Source: Shewanella japonica (GTDB lineage Bacteria > Pseudomonadota > Gammaproteobacteria > Enterobacterales > Shewanellaceae). From it: DNA of 64,000 nucleotides. Shown here one piece after another: positions 1 to 10,200 of this stretch. The translations under genes and the position numbers were made by a program. A model generated the notes under the pieces. It had not been told where the DNA came from. It did not search any database and saw only the letters and a list, made by a program, of their open reading frames with translations. The number at the start of each line of letters is the position of its first letter. Within the stretch, counting starts at the first letter, position 1. The stretch is from the NCBI RefSeq assembly GCF_002075795.1, contig NZ_CP020472.1, forward strand, positions 2,401,001 to 2,465,000. Reading direction: 5' to 3'.

Positions 1-1341
1 CGCGGCAATGGTGGTCAGTACGCCGAATGTCGCAGGCATAGCAACTCGTTTTACCCCTCTAATAACACTATCTATGTTTTGGCCATTTTCTTCACATTCT
101 GTGTGAGCACTTTCGCCCATGACGATGGCATCATCTACCACGATACCGAGGACGAGAATAAATGCGAATAAACTAATGACGTTGATTGTCACGTCAATAA
201 AACCCATTGGCATAAATAAAAGGGTACCAAGGAAACAAACAGGTAATCCCATCATTACCCAAAAAGCGAGCCTGACACGTAAAAATAGCGCTAACATGAA
301 AAACACAAGAACAGCACCTGTTTTCATACTATCTAGCATCAAATCTAACCGACCATCTAGGTAATAGGTCATATCTACCCAGGGCTCTAATGTTACACCT
401 TCTGGTAACAGCGCTTGTTTCTTAGCAATGTATTCCTTCATTGTGTCAGCAACATCGGTGATACTTTGATTTTTTGCTGCTCCGACAAAAAAAGTGACGG
501 CATTTTGTCCATTAAATTTTGAGTATTGAATACCTTCTTCAAATCCATCATTAACCGTGGCAACATCGCCTAATAAAAGGTTAGTACCATCATCTAAGGT
601 TAACAGTGGCAAATCTTCAAATTCATAACCAACATAAGCTTGGTTTTCAACACGTAAGTTTATATAGCCGTTTTCAGCTTTGATTTGTCCAGCAGACATA
701 TTACGTGAGTAGCCACGCACAGCTTCTGCAACATCATTAAAGTTAAGACCAAATTCACGCAAACGGTCTTTACTTACCTCGACACTGATTTCGTAATTTA
801 AGCCACCATAAAACTCCGAAATATTCACATTCGGTAATTGCATGATCTCTTTATGGATTTTTTCGCCTAAATCTTTTAGTTGTCGCTGAGATAGATCGCC
901 ATACAAACTTAAATACATGACTTCTTGACGAATTTTAATTCGATCAACTTTTGGAAATTCCATCCCCGCAGGAAAGGTTGATACAGAACCAATTTCAGAT
1001 TTTACTTCATCTAAAACAATCTGTGGGTCATAAGAGTCTTCAATCCTGAAGTAGCCGTTTGCTTGGTTGCGGTTAGAGTAGGTGATGACACGTTGTAAAC
1101 CTTGAACTGTTTCAAGTGCTTGTTCAATTTTTACTGTTATACCTTCTTCAACTTCTTGCGGTGCTGCGCCAGGGTAAACTGCACTAAATTCAATCCAGTT
1201 AATTTCAACGGCAGGGAAGAACTGCTTACGAATCGTATTAGCAGTCAGTAAACCACCAAGTAAAATAATGATCATCAGTAAGTTTGCAGCAACACTGTTA
1301 CGAGCAAACCAAGCAATTAAGCCTTTATTTGTATCTTCCAT
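1..1341 (-). CDS. RND efflux permease, N-terminal 447 residues (partial)
   Basis: Inner-membrane pump of an RND tripartite efflux system. The reading frame is open from the ATG at 1341 to the window edge, so only the N-terminal part is present. The translation begins MEDTNKGLIAWFARN, followed by a first membrane helix, then a long periplasmic porter region, then a second hydrophobic block ending near LGIVVDDAIVMGESAHTE, the usual TM4 region with its charged D-D pair. That is the AcrB/MexF-like order. Only 3 bases separate the stop of the upstream membrane-fusion gene from this start, so the two are translationally coupled. Substrate is not predictable; drug or small-molecule export is inference from the family. 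Confidence 0.9.
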   Translation of the reverse strand, partial: MEDTNKGLIAWFARNSVAANLLMIIILLGGLLTANTIRKQFFPAVEINWIEFSAVYPGAAPQEVEEGITVKIEQALETVQGLQRVITYSNRNQANGYFRIEDSYDPQIVLDEVKSEIGSVSTFPAGMEFPKVDRIKIRQEVMYLSLYGDLSQRQLKDLGEKIHKEIMQLPNVNISEFYGGLNYEISVEVSKDRLREFGLNFNDVAEAVRGYSRNMSAGQIKAENGYINLRVENQAYVGYEFEDLPLLTLDDGTNLLLGDVATVNDGFEEGIQYSKFNGQNAVTFFVGAAKNQSITDVADTMKEYIAKKQALLPEGVTLEPWVDMTYYLDGRLDLMLDSMKTGAVLVFFMLALFLRVRLAFWVMMGLPVCFLGTLLFMPMGFIDVTINVISLFAFILVLGIVVDDAIVMGESAHTECEENGQNIDSVIRGVKRVAMPATFGVLTTIAA

Positions 1342-1344
1342 GAA

Positions 1345-2541
1345 TTATTCCTTGTCTTCCATGGCTACAGCGGTGTCAGAATTCACCCCAATTGTTGGCT
1401 CAGTTTGTAAAACCTTATCCTGTGGTAAAGCAACTGACATCCCTTCAACAGGATAATCTAGGGCTGAAGTGATAATGTTCATACCATTTTCTAATCCACT
1501 CGAAATAATGACGTTACTGCCATCTTGTCGAATGATATTAACGGGTAAATAACGCAGCTTATTTTCTTTATCCATGGTGGCGACAAGACCATTTACTATA
1601 AGGTGCCTTGGAACCACAGCAACTTCACCAGCATGGGTTCCACCAATATGTGCTGTAACATAAGTGCCGTAACGTAACTCTTTATGCTCCCCTTTAAGAC
1701 CATAAGGATCATCGACTTCAGCCACGAGGTAGGTCATTCTACTTTTACTATCAATAATGCCTTCACTGCGGACAATAGTGCCTATCCACTCTTGCTTTTC
1801 ACCGGCAAAATTACCAACAAGTTTAACTTCAGCATTGGCACCTTTACGGTCAAGATATTGCATTTCTTTATCTGCGAGAGGTAATCTCACTTCCGCTTTG
1901 TCTGTGCTATAAACCAACCCAATTGAAGCGCCATTACTGACGTAAGTGCCAAGACCTATGTTACGACTGCCAATAAGCGCATCGTATGGGGCTTTAATAA
2001 TGGCACGTTCAAGGTTGCGTTTAGCCCGTAATAGTCCAGCTTCAGCGCTTTTTAGTTTAGCAATCTCTTGTGCCAGTTGTGGTTTACGAAGACTTAAGTC
2101 ACTGGGTTTGCTATCAGTAATTTCTGCCCATTCACGTTCGGCTACTTGAGCGTTTGCTTTTTCTTGTACTAATGTCGCTTTTGCTGATGCAAGATTGGCT
2201 TGTGCATCTAACAGCGCTGATTCATAGTCACTTGGATCAATTCTGGCTAGAACATCTCCTTTTTTGATGAAGCCGCCTTTAACAAAGTTATCTGATAGAT
2301 AGGTAATTTCACCACTGACTTGAGCGACTATTTCAGTATGGTATTTCGCATTAACAACCCCGTAAGAACTGACAGTAAACGTCATTGGTTGGTATTGTAT
2401 TTTTTCAATTGATACGAGAGGCGTATTATCTATTGGTGGCTTTTCTTCAGGTGGTTTTTGCATTGAAATAAACACGCCTGAAATCAAAAGACCTACACCA
2501 ATGATCCCTATTGGGAATAAAATTTGTTTTGCTGTAGCCAC
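1345..2541 (-). CDS. RND efflux periplasmic adaptor (membrane-fusion protein)
   Basis: 398 residues. It links the RND permease encoded immediately downstream to an outer-membrane channel. An N-terminal hydrophobic anchor (about residues 7-26) is followed by a biotinyl-lipoyl-like segment (VVNAKYHTEIVAQVSGEI), a coiled-coil hairpin (about 110-170, DYESALLDAQANLASAKATL) and beta-barrel and membrane-proximal domains, the normal adaptor order. The start is GTG with a good ribosome site (AGAGGAAG, 4 bases upstream). No outer-membrane TolC-type gene is visible, so the pump probably uses one encoded elsewhere. A sigma70-like promoter lies upstream. Confidence 0.9.
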   Translation of the reverse strand: MATAKQILFPIGIIGVGLLISGVFISMQKPPEEKPPIDNTPLVSIEKIQYQPMTFTVSSYGVVNAKYHTEIVAQVSGEITYLSDNFVKGGFIKKGDVLARIDPSDYESALLDAQANLASAKATLVQEKANAQVAEREWAEITDSKPSDLSLRKPQLAQEIAKLKSAEAGLLRAKRNLERAIIKAPYDALIGSRNIGLGTYVSNGASIGLVYSTDKAEVRLPLADKEMQYLDRKGANAEVKLVGNFAGEKQEWIGTIVRSEGIIDSKSRMTYLVAEVDDPYGLKGEHKELRYGTYVTAHIGGTHAGEVAVVPRHLIVNGLVATMDKENKLRYLPVNIIRQDGSNVIISSGLENGMNIITSALDYPVEGMSVALPQDKVLQTEPTIGVNSDTAVAMEDKE

Positions 2542-2604
2542 GACACTTCCTCTTGTTGAAGCTTATACAGGCCAAATGCCCGCTTAAATATTATGGTTAT
2601 AGAT

Positions 2605-2634
2605 ATTATACGAGTATGTTACACGCTTTGTTAA
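2605..2634 (-). promoter_or_regulatory. Candidate sigma70 promoter of the RND efflux operon
   Basis: Read on the minus strand: TTAACA at 2634-2629, an 18-base spacer, then a consensus TATAAT at 2610-2605. It lies about 65 bases upstream of the GTG of the adaptor gene. Sequence match only; no operator was recognised. Confidence 0.5.
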
Positions 2635-3039
2635 AAGGTGACTGTTTCAATGTGTAATTTTTTGTGTCAATTAGGTATACATAATATGCTGCGTTTTAGA
2701 TCACTTATTGTTTCCAATAATCAATCATTTAAATTCGATTATTATAATTTCTAAGGTTTGTTAAGTACGACTAAATTCATATTTAAGGTGAAGTTCAAAG
2801 GTTTATACAGTTCACTTTGTAACCATTTTGTTACTCGTGACGAGGGTGGGTAGGCCTCAGTCAGCATGTCATTGTTAATCATTCTTTGGTGAATACTGCA
2901 TATCGTTAACAAAAAACAATCTGTATAAAGGTACATTTTTACGATAGACTTAATTTTATTAGCTAATTTTGTCATTAACGTTCAAAATTACGCTCAGTAA
3001 ATAGCACATTTAAGTAAAAGTATTTCACAAGGAATAGAA
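2635..3039. other. Intergenic region between efflux operon and galE
   Basis: About 400 bases without a convincing gene. A 74-codon frame on the minus strand (2751-2975) has no family resemblance or ribosome site and was not accepted. The galE ribosome site (AAGGAA) is at the right edge. Nothing else recognisable. Confidence 0.4.
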
Positions 3040-4068
3040 ATGAACGTTTTAGTCACTGGTGGTGCGGGTTATATTGGTTCGCATACGGTTTTATCGTTAC
3101 TCGAAAATGATTGTAATGTAATTGTTTTTGATAATTTATTTAACTCAAACCTAGAATCGATTAAGCGAGTTGAAAACCTAACTGGAAAGTCTGTTCATTT
3201 TATTCAAGGTGATATCAGAGATAAGTCGCAGCTTAAATCATTATTTAGTCAAAATAATATTGATACAGTCATTCACTTTGCTGCATTAAAAGCAGTTGGT
3301 GAATCAGGACAAATTCCATTGGCTTATTATCAAAATAATGTGCATGGTTCTGTTTGCTTACTGGAAGTGATGGCTGAACATAATGTGCATAATTTTATTT
3401 TTAGTTCATCGGCTACAGTATACGGAGAAGAAAATGATGTTCCGTATGTTGAAACGATGAAATTAGGTACGCCTTCAAGTCCGTACGGTGCCACTAAAGT
3501 AATGGTTGAGCGCATTATGGCCGATACCGCTGCATCAAATCCCGATTTTAGAGGGGTGTCACTCAGGTACTTTAATCCGATCGGCGCACATGAGAGTGGT
3601 CAGATTGGCGAGTCGCCTAAAGGAATACCAAACAATTTACTGCCATATGTCGCACAAGTTATGGTTGGGAAAAGAGAAAAGTTAAGTGTCTTCGGCGATG
3701 ATTATCCGACTAAAGATGGTACTTGTGAGAGAGATTATTTACACGTAATGGATCTTGCTGAAGGTCATGTAGCAGCGATGAATTGGTTAACTCGTCATCC
3801 TGCATTTACCGGGGTTGAAGCGTTCAATTTAGGTACAGGAAATGGCGTTTCAGTATTTGAAATTGTTAGCGCTTTCGAATTAGCGGTAAAAAAAGCCATT
3901 CCTTATGAAGTTAGTCCAAGACGTGCTGGTGATTTACCGGCTTTCTGGGCCAATGCTGAGAAAGCCAATAAACAGCTTAATTGGAAAGCCACTCGTACAT
4001 TGCAACAAATGATGGAAGATACATGGCGTTGGCAATCTGCCAATCCAAATGGCTACGACAAAGAATAA
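3040..4068 (+). CDS. galE: UDP-glucose 4-epimerase GalE
   Basis: 342 residues, the usual length for GalE. It interconverts UDP-glucose and UDP-galactose with bound NAD, supplying galactose for surface polysaccharides and Leloir catabolism. The N-terminal Rossmann motif GGAGYIGSH (residues 7-15) and the extended SDR catalytic S-S-A-T with YGATK (Y-x-x-x-K) are visible, as is the family segment RYFNPIGAHESG. The ATG follows AAGGAATAGAA. It is monocistronic, closed by a strong terminator just downstream. Core metabolism; not obviously part of the xylan locus to its right. Confidence 0.96.
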   Translation: MNVLVTGGAGYIGSHTVLSLLENDCNVIVFDNLFNSNLESIKRVENLTGKSVHFIQGDIRDKSQLKSLFSQNNIDTVIHFAALKAVGESGQIPLAYYQNNVHGSVCLLEVMAEHNVHNFIFSSSATVYGEENDVPYVETMKLGTPSSPYGATKVMVERIMADTAASNPDFRGVSLRYFNPIGAHESGQIGESPKGIPNNLLPYVAQVMVGKREKLSVFGDDYPTKDGTCERDYLHVMDLAEGHVAAMNWLTRHPAFTGVEAFNLGTGNGVSVFEIVSAFELAVKKAIPYEVSPRRAGDLPAFWANAEKANKQLNWKATRTLQQMMEDTWRWQSANPNGYDKE

Positions 4069-4080
4069 GTTTCTAATTAT

Positions 4081-4108
4081 AAGGGCGATGAATACATCGC
4101 CTTTTTTA
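4081..4108 (+). terminator. Rho-independent terminator after galE
   Basis: Stem GGCGATG / CATCGCC with an AATA loop, extended by A-T pairs and followed by a run of six T. It begins 12 bases after the galE stop. Confidence 0.9.
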
Positions 4109-4365
4109 TTGCGTTATAAACGCCTTTATCAGGTACCGTTAAATCAGACCCTTGAATGCTTTTACTCATAATAATGTCCTTATACGGTTACGTTAAACTT
4201 TACTAAGTTAACCATCCTCAGTCAGCCGCTTCAAATCTTGAACGCGAAGAAATGAATGTCTTCTTGTCAATGTCTTTTATCATTGTCGTAACTAGTCAAT
4301 AACGCTGAGCACATTCTAGTTAGCCGTTAATTTCTCTTTATATTACTCCACATCAAGCTTGTTGT

Positions 4366-4424
4366 TACTATATGGTTAAATTTTCATTAAAAGGTATTTA
4401 CAATCTAATTTTAACCATATAGTA
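4366..4424. promoter_or_regulatory. 15-bp perfect inverted repeat upstream of the sugar symporter
   Basis: Arm TACTATATGGTTAAA at 4366-4380 is repeated exactly as its reverse complement at 4410-4424, with a 29-base spacer. It lies 43 bases before the start of the GPH symporter gene, in an otherwise featureless 358-base gap (4109-4466). There is no T-run, so it is not a terminator. It is more likely a pair of operator half-sites or a looping site controlling the first gene of the xylan locus; this is inference. Confidence 0.55.
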
Positions 4425-4466
4425 TTTTAGACTATAACAAGTTAATTACATTTGGCTGGGGAATAA

Positions 4467-5813
4467 ATGGAAAACGCAAAGCTGACCATCAAAGAAAAAA
4501 TGGGGTATGGGTTAGGTGATACTGCCAGTAATATCGTGTTTCAAATGGTCGCTAATTTCATGTTGATTTTCTATACCGATGTTTATGGCCTGTCTGCAGC
4601 TGCAGCGGGTACCTTATTGCTGTCGGTCAGGTTATTTGATGGATTTACTGATCCAGTCATGGGCGGCATTGCTGATAGAACGAGAACCCGTTGGGGATCG
4701 TATCGTCCTTATATTTTGTTTCTTGCGATTCCTTATGGTGTTTTAGCGTGTTTAGCCTTCATTACTCCTGATTTTGATGCCACTGGAAAACTTATCTATG
4801 CCTATATCACTTATGGACTATTGATGACCTGTTATACCGCAATCAATATTCCTTATGGCGCACTTGGTGGTGTCATGGTTAATGATCCTAAGGAAAGAAC
4901 GTCATTACAGTCTTACCGATTTGCAATGGCTATGGCTGCGTTAGTGATTATCGTATGGGCAATTCCTAGATTAGTTGAGTTTTTTGGTCAAGGTTCTGAT
5001 ACCAAAGGTTATCCATTAGCAATGGTGTTCATGGGAGCCTTAGCTGCAAGCTGCTTCTTGTTATGTTTTAAAATGACGAAAGAAACTATTCAGGTAACAG
5101 AGAGAAAAAGCTTTAGACACATTTATAAAGACTTCTTCGAATTATTTAAGAATGACCAATGGTTAGTGATAGCCATTATAAGTTTAGCGACGTTAACACT
5201 CATAGGGATCCGTGCATCTGTCGCACCGCATTACATTAAATATTATGTGGGTGACGAGAGCCTTCTATCAAACTTTTTAACAGTAGCAGCTATTGGCTCT
5301 GTTCTAGGTGCAATTTCAACAAATTTCTTATCTAAATACTTTGAAAAAAAGGTGTTGTTTCAGGTTGCTTTAGTTGTTGTCATTATCTCTCATAGCTTAT
5401 TTTACGTGATTGCTAACGATCAAATACTGCTGATATTTATCATCTATTTTATTGCTAATTTTGCACACATGATTATTACGCCCATTATGTTTTCAATGGT
5501 GGCAGACACCGTTGACTATGGTGTTGAAAAGATAGGTAGACGCCTGACTGCAATTACTTTTTCGGGCCATTTATTAGCTATCAAATTTGGTTTCGCAATA
5601 GGCGGAGCATTAGCAGGATGGATGCTGTCGGCTTATAACTATATACCCAATCAACAACAAACAGATGAAACCTTGTCTGGCATATTATTAGCCTTTGCCG
5701 GCATACCTGTGATTTGCACTGTCATTTGTTTAATTGTGATTGCGAAATACAAGCTAACAGAAGTTGAAGTTAAAAAAATTCAACTCAAATTGATAGGGAC
5801 TGAGCAGCAATAG
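4467..5813 (+). CDS. GPH-family sodium/proton:glycoside symporter
   Basis: 448 residues, polytopic (about 12 membrane helices). It belongs to the glycoside-pentoside-hexuronide family of the major facilitator superfamily. The family signature DPVMGGIADRTRTRWGSYRP lies near residues 58-77, in the first cytoplasmic loop, and the N-terminus KIKEKMGYGLGDTASN type is typical of MelB/XynT-like carriers. Its neighbours, a cytoplasmic GH43 and two xylanases, suggest it carries xylose or xylo-oligosaccharides across the inner membrane. It is the first gene of the locus, behind a 15-bp inverted repeat. Ribosome site GGCTGGGGAATAA. Exact substrate is inference. Confidence 0.9.
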   Translation: MENAKLTIKEKMGYGLGDTASNIVFQMVANFMLIFYTDVYGLSAAAAGTLLLSVRLFDGFTDPVMGGIADRTRTRWGSYRPYILFLAIPYGVLACLAFITPDFDATGKLIYAYITYGLLMTCYTAINIPYGALGGVMVNDPKERTSLQSYRFAMAMAALVIIVWAIPRLVEFFGQGSDTKGYPLAMVFMGALAASCFLLCFKMTKETIQVTERKSFRHIYKDFFELFKNDQWLVIAIISLATLTLIGIRASVAPHYIKYYVGDESLLSNFLTVAAIGSVLGAISTNFLSKYFEKKVLFQVALVVVIISHSLFYVIANDQILLIFIIYFIANFAHMIITPIMFSMVADTVDYGVEKIGRRLTAITFSGHLLAIKFGFAIGGALAGWMLSAYNYIPNQQQTDETLSGILLAFAGIPVICTVICLIVIAKYKLTEVEVKKIQLKLIGTEQQ

Positions 5814-5907
5814 GCAAAGACTTGTTAATCGCTACAGAATATAGACGGTAAGGATTGTTTCTATAACAAGTTTGCCAACGTTTAATAATGGATGAGATGT
5901 AAACAAC

Positions 5908-6960
5908 ATGGAATCGGAAAAGAAACCAGAAGCTGAAATGAGTGATGCTGAGCGTAAACAACAACTTGACTTAAAGAAAGCGGGATCTTTTAAGCCAAAG
6001 AATCCGCCTTTAGTCACTAATATTTATACAGCAGATCCTTCGGCTCATGTATTTAACGAAAAGATTTATATTTACCCTTCACATGATATTGAGACCGACA
6101 GTGCGATAAATGATGATGGCGACCATTTTGCTATGCGTGATTATCATGTTCTTTCGATAGATAACCATAGTGAAGAAGTGACTGATCACGGCGTGGCATT
6201 AAGTTTAGAAGACATTAAATGGGCTTCAAAGCAACTATGGGCACCTGATGCCGCAGAAAAATCGGGTCAATTTTATTTCTATTTTCCAGCTCGTGATTAT
6301 GACGGTATTTTTAGAATTGGTGTTGCGATTAGTGACACGCCATCTGGGCCTTTTAAAGCACAGGAAAACTATATCGAAGGGAGCTTCAGTATCGATCCCG
6401 CCGTGTTTAAAGATGATGATGGCAGTTATTACCTTTATTTTGGTGGTTTATGGGGCGGTCAGCTACAAAACTGGCGTGATGGTAAATTTAGTATTCAAGA
6501 TAGCTACCCAGCTGATAATGAGCCTGCGTTACCAGCAAAAATGGCTAAATTATCAGACGATATGTTAACGCTTGCTGAGCCTGTAAAAGATATTGTGATT
6601 GTTGATGAATCAGGCGCTCCAATCACAACAGGTGATAACGAGAGACGCTTTTTTGAAGCATCGTGGCTACATAAATATCAAGGCAAGTATTACTTTTCAT
6701 ATTCGACAGGTGATACCCATAAAATTGCTTATGGCATAGCAGATAACCCTTATGGACCATTTGTTTATCAAGGTGTGATTTTAAATCCAGTTTTAGGATG
6801 GACGAATCATCATTCAATTGTATTTCATCAAGAAAAATGGTGGTTGTTTTATCATGACTCTAGTTTGTCATCAGGAAAAACCCATCTGAGATGCGTAAAG
6901 AAAACAGAATTAATACACGATATAAATGGCAAGATTTTGCCAATAACCGCGTATGACTAG
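5908..6960 (+). CDS. Glycoside hydrolase family 43 (beta-xylosidase/arabinofuranosidase-like), cytoplasmic
   Basis: 350 residues with no signal peptide, so it probably acts on sugars already imported. The five-bladed propeller of GH43 is indicated by the three acidic catalytic residues: D43 in ADPSAH (base), D163 in SIDPAVF (pKa modulator) and E250 in FFEASWLHK (acid). The C-terminus WTNHHSIVFHQEKWWLFYHD is the usual blade with the metal-near histidine. Length is that of a single-domain GH43. It is 94 bases downstream of the symporter gene, the likely operon partner. Likely substrate is xylo-oligosaccharide or arabinosyl side chains; the subfamily was not determined. Confidence 0.88.
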   Translation: MESEKKPEAEMSDAERKQQLDLKKAGSFKPKNPPLVTNIYTADPSAHVFNEKIYIYPSHDIETDSAINDDGDHFAMRDYHVLSIDNHSEEVTDHGVALSLEDIKWASKQLWAPDAAEKSGQFYFYFPARDYDGIFRIGVAISDTPSGPFKAQENYIEGSFSIDPAVFKDDDGSYYLYFGGLWGGQLQNWRDGKFSIQDSYPADNEPALPAKMAKLSDDMLTLAEPVKDIVIVDESGAPITTGDNERRFFEASWLHKYQGKYYFSYSTGDTHKIAYGIADNPYGPFVYQGVILNPVLGWTNHHSIVFHQEKWWLFYHDSSLSSGKTHLRCVKKTELIHDINGKILPITAYD

Positions 6961-6995
6961 CATTAGAGCAAATTTTTTTGCTTATTTTAGTTATG

Positions 6996-7009
6996 GTCAA
7001 GTTGACATT
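6996..7009. promoter_or_regulatory. Candidate operator, palindrome GTCAA-N-TTGAC (copy 1)
   Basis: GTCAAGTTGACATT, 35 bases after the GH43 stop and 268 bases before the TonB receptor gene. The same motif (GTCAAATTGACATT) occurs at 17590-17603 between two other genes of the locus. The perfect 5-1-5 symmetry plus the shared ATT suggests a dimeric regulator site. Inference from sequence alone. Confidence 0.45.
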
Positions 7010-7096
7010 AAATTATTAAGTCAATACAGACGATGTCAACGAGAATTAAAGCTGTAGTCAATTTTTTACAGCTTATGAAGCAATAAATGTACAGAG

Positions 7097-7154
7097 TATC
7101 GGTAAGGACTTGATAGTTAATGTTTTTAACTATTTAATAACATCTAAACCGATA
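7097..7154. promoter_or_regulatory. Nested inverted repeats upstream of the TonB receptor gene
   Basis: Outer arms TATCGGT (7097-7103) and ACCGATA (7148-7154) flank an inner hairpin, ATAGTTAA (7113-7120), loop TGTTT, TTAACTAT (7126-7133). The structure sits in the 317-base gap between GH43 and the receptor gene, about 125 bases before the start codon. It may be an operator pair or a 5-prime UTR hairpin. TATCGGT also occurs upstream of the large GH10 gene (about 19293), but a 7-mer is expected several times by chance in a window this size. Confidence 0.35.
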
Positions 7155-7277
7155 GCAGTCTTTGTTAGCACTCTTTATTGATAATGATAATTAGGTTTTC
7201 AAGTTTTTTATTGGCTTGTGTAAACCAAAAAGGAGTCATTGCCGATTTGGCAATAATGAAGAAAAGGGGAGAGTTAG

Positions 7278-10200
7278 ATGTTTAACAAAACGATTATAAC
7301 AACTTCGATTCTGGCAGCATTAAGTTCAATGGCTGCTAATAACAGCTACGCTGATGAAGAAGTTGAAGTCATTACCGTTACCGGTATTCGTGGAGGCTTA
7401 GAAAGAGCCATGGATATTAAACGTGAATCAGAAGGTGTTGTTGATGCAATTTCTGCAGAGGATATCGGTAAATTTCCTGATACCAACTTAGCAGAATCAT
7501 TACAGCGTATTACTGGTGTATCCATTGACCGAGCTAGTGGGGAAGGCAGTCGTGTCACTGTACGTGGTTTTGGCGCTGCTAATAACTTAATTACTTTAAA
7601 TGGCCGTCAATTACCAAACACAACAGGCGACAGAACGTTTGATTTTGCCAACGTTGCAGCTGAAAGTGTTAATGGGGTGCAAGTTTATAAAACCTCTAAT
7701 GCCAGTGTTACATCAGGTGGTATTGGTGCAACGATTAATCTTACTACTTTTAAACCACTTGATAATCCAGGATTAAAAGCCACTATCAGTGGTAAAGCAA
7801 TTGAAGATAAGTCATCAGATAAAGCCAGTACAACACCAGAGCTAAGTGGTCTTTATTCACAAACTTTTGCTGATGATAAATTTGGTATTGCCATTTCAGG
7901 CAGTTATCAGGAACGTGAAAGTGGCATGCAGCAATTCCTTCAAGATCAAGGCTATCGTGCAAGTGACTATACTAATACTGGCTGGGGTGGTGTTCCTGCA
8001 GGTGCTGAAGGTGGTACAAATCGTCCAACTTCCGGTATTTACTCAAATGCACAACAACCTCGTTATATCTTTGAAGAACGTCAACGCGAACGCATAAACG
8101 GTCAAGTAACTCTGCAATATCGCCCAGTTGAAAACTTCACTGCAACAGTCGATTACACTACGTTTAGAAATAACATCGAAGAACAGCATACTGATGCATC
8201 TGTATGGTTCAACTATGCTGGTGATAGAAGTGAATCTGTTTGGAGCGGAGAACCTAACGCGTGGCCTGAGATTTACTCTGAAATATATAACATCAATAGT
8301 CCTGCAGATTTACAAGATACGTCATTAACTGTCGGTGCTTGGGGCCGTGAAGAAACAACAGATTCTATTGGTATCAATTTAGATTGGGATGTGACTGACG
8401 ATTTGTCTTTAACGTTAGACTATCATAACTCCTCAGCGGCGATGGAAGCGAGTGATCCTAGGCACGGAACACGAAATAACGTACAACTTCCTTCTTATAC
8501 CCGTAGCCGTACAGGTCTTGATTTAACCGGCAGTCTTCCGGGGATTGCGACTGGTAATATCGAAAACTTTAATCCTAGCACGATGCGTTTATCGGGAAGT
8601 TGGTTTGCTAATGACAAATACTCTTCTGATATTGAGCAAACTCAATTAAGTGGTAAATATCACTTAAATGAAGATTTAAATATCGACTTTGGTGTCGCTT
8701 ACAATAAAGTGAATAACCATTATCGTCATACTCAAGTTCAGCGCCCAGATTGGGGTGGTGTTGGTGAGGTGGGTGACTTCGCTGGTATTGATTGGACTGA
8801 AGACACTATCTTAGATAAATTTTCTGGTACACCAGGCAATTTCGAAGGAACGCCTACGCAAGAAGAATATGATCTATTCAACAAAATCTTTTATGCCGAT
8901 TTCGACCAGATTGTTAATGCTGCAGAACTTGCTGATCCTGAAGCGAATGTTGATGGTTTATACGGTGATTGTCAGGCTGCCCCTGGCGCGGCATCAGGCC
9001 CTAATGGTGAAGGTCAATTCTGTGCTTCAACGCAATGGGATGCGGGAACAAACCGCTTTACAGAAGAGAAAACTACAGCTGCTTATTTGCAAGCCAACTA
9101 CTTTGGCGAAATCTCGGATATGCCTTTTAGTGTTCACGTAGGATTACGCTATGAACAAACAGATGTGTTCTCACAAGCGTCTGCTCCAGGTTATAGCCGT
9201 GTTGAATGGACCGAAGCAACCTCAACTTCGGTAACAGGTATCACAGGTATTGAATCTTTGAGTCAATCAGCTGATTACGACCAATTCTTGCCTAATTTAA
9301 ACTTCAATTTATCAGTCACTGATGATGTTATGGTGCGTGCTGCTGCAAGTAAAACCATTTCACGTGCAAGTTACAATGATTTGCTAGGTGGAACTTCAAT
9401 TAATACTGGTGGCAGTTTAAGTGGTTACTCTGGTAGTTCAGGAAATCCAGGACTTGAACCTTTAGAATCAATTAACTACGACTTCACCGGTGAGTGGTAT
9501 TACGATGAAGGCAGCTATGCCTCTGTTGGTTACTTTAGAAAAGATGTTTCGAATTGGATCCGTACCGGAACAACCACCTCTAATATTTTCAATTTATCAA
9601 ATCCATTAAGTGGACAAAAGTTTGATTCAGCGGTGGCTGCATTGGGTGCTGGTGCAACGAACGAAGAAATTCGTGAGTATATTTTCGAAAATTATGAAAA
9701 TGATCCGAATGTTCAACCAAACTATGATGCAGACGGTAACTTAGATGGCGGAACAATTATTGGAGATCCTGCTACCGACGACGAAGTCACATTTAACTTG
9801 AATGTTCCTGTTAATGGCGATGAAGAACACACCATTGATGGCTTCGAATTTAATGTTCAGCATTTATTTGGCGAAACTGGCTTTGGCGGTATCGTTAACT
9901 ACACCATGGTTAACTCAGATCTTGAATACGATAATAATTCGCTAGAAGACACCGAAGCATTAGTTGGGTTAAGTGATACGGCCAACTTAGTTTTATTCTA
10001 CGATAATTATGGTTTACAAGCGCGCGTTGCTTATAACTGGCGTGATGCATTTTTAAATGAGCGTCGTGTAAATGGTGATTTAACTGCGCCTATTTATACT
10101 GACGAATATTATCAGATAGATTTCAACGTAAGTTATGACATCCCTGCTGTAGAAGGCCTAACAGTATTCTTAGAAGGTATTAACGTGACTGAAGAGTACG

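Noticed and set aside
2751..2975. 74-codon minus-strand frame between the efflux operon and galE
   Set aside because: No ribosome site, no family resemblance, and low-complexity composition typical of AT-rich intergenic DNA.
7180..7191. GATAATGATAAT resembling two-thirds of a Fur box upstream of the TonB receptor
   Set aside because: The third hexamer is absent (TAGGTT), and the receptor's size and neighbours point to sugars rather than iron. A weak iron effect cannot be excluded.
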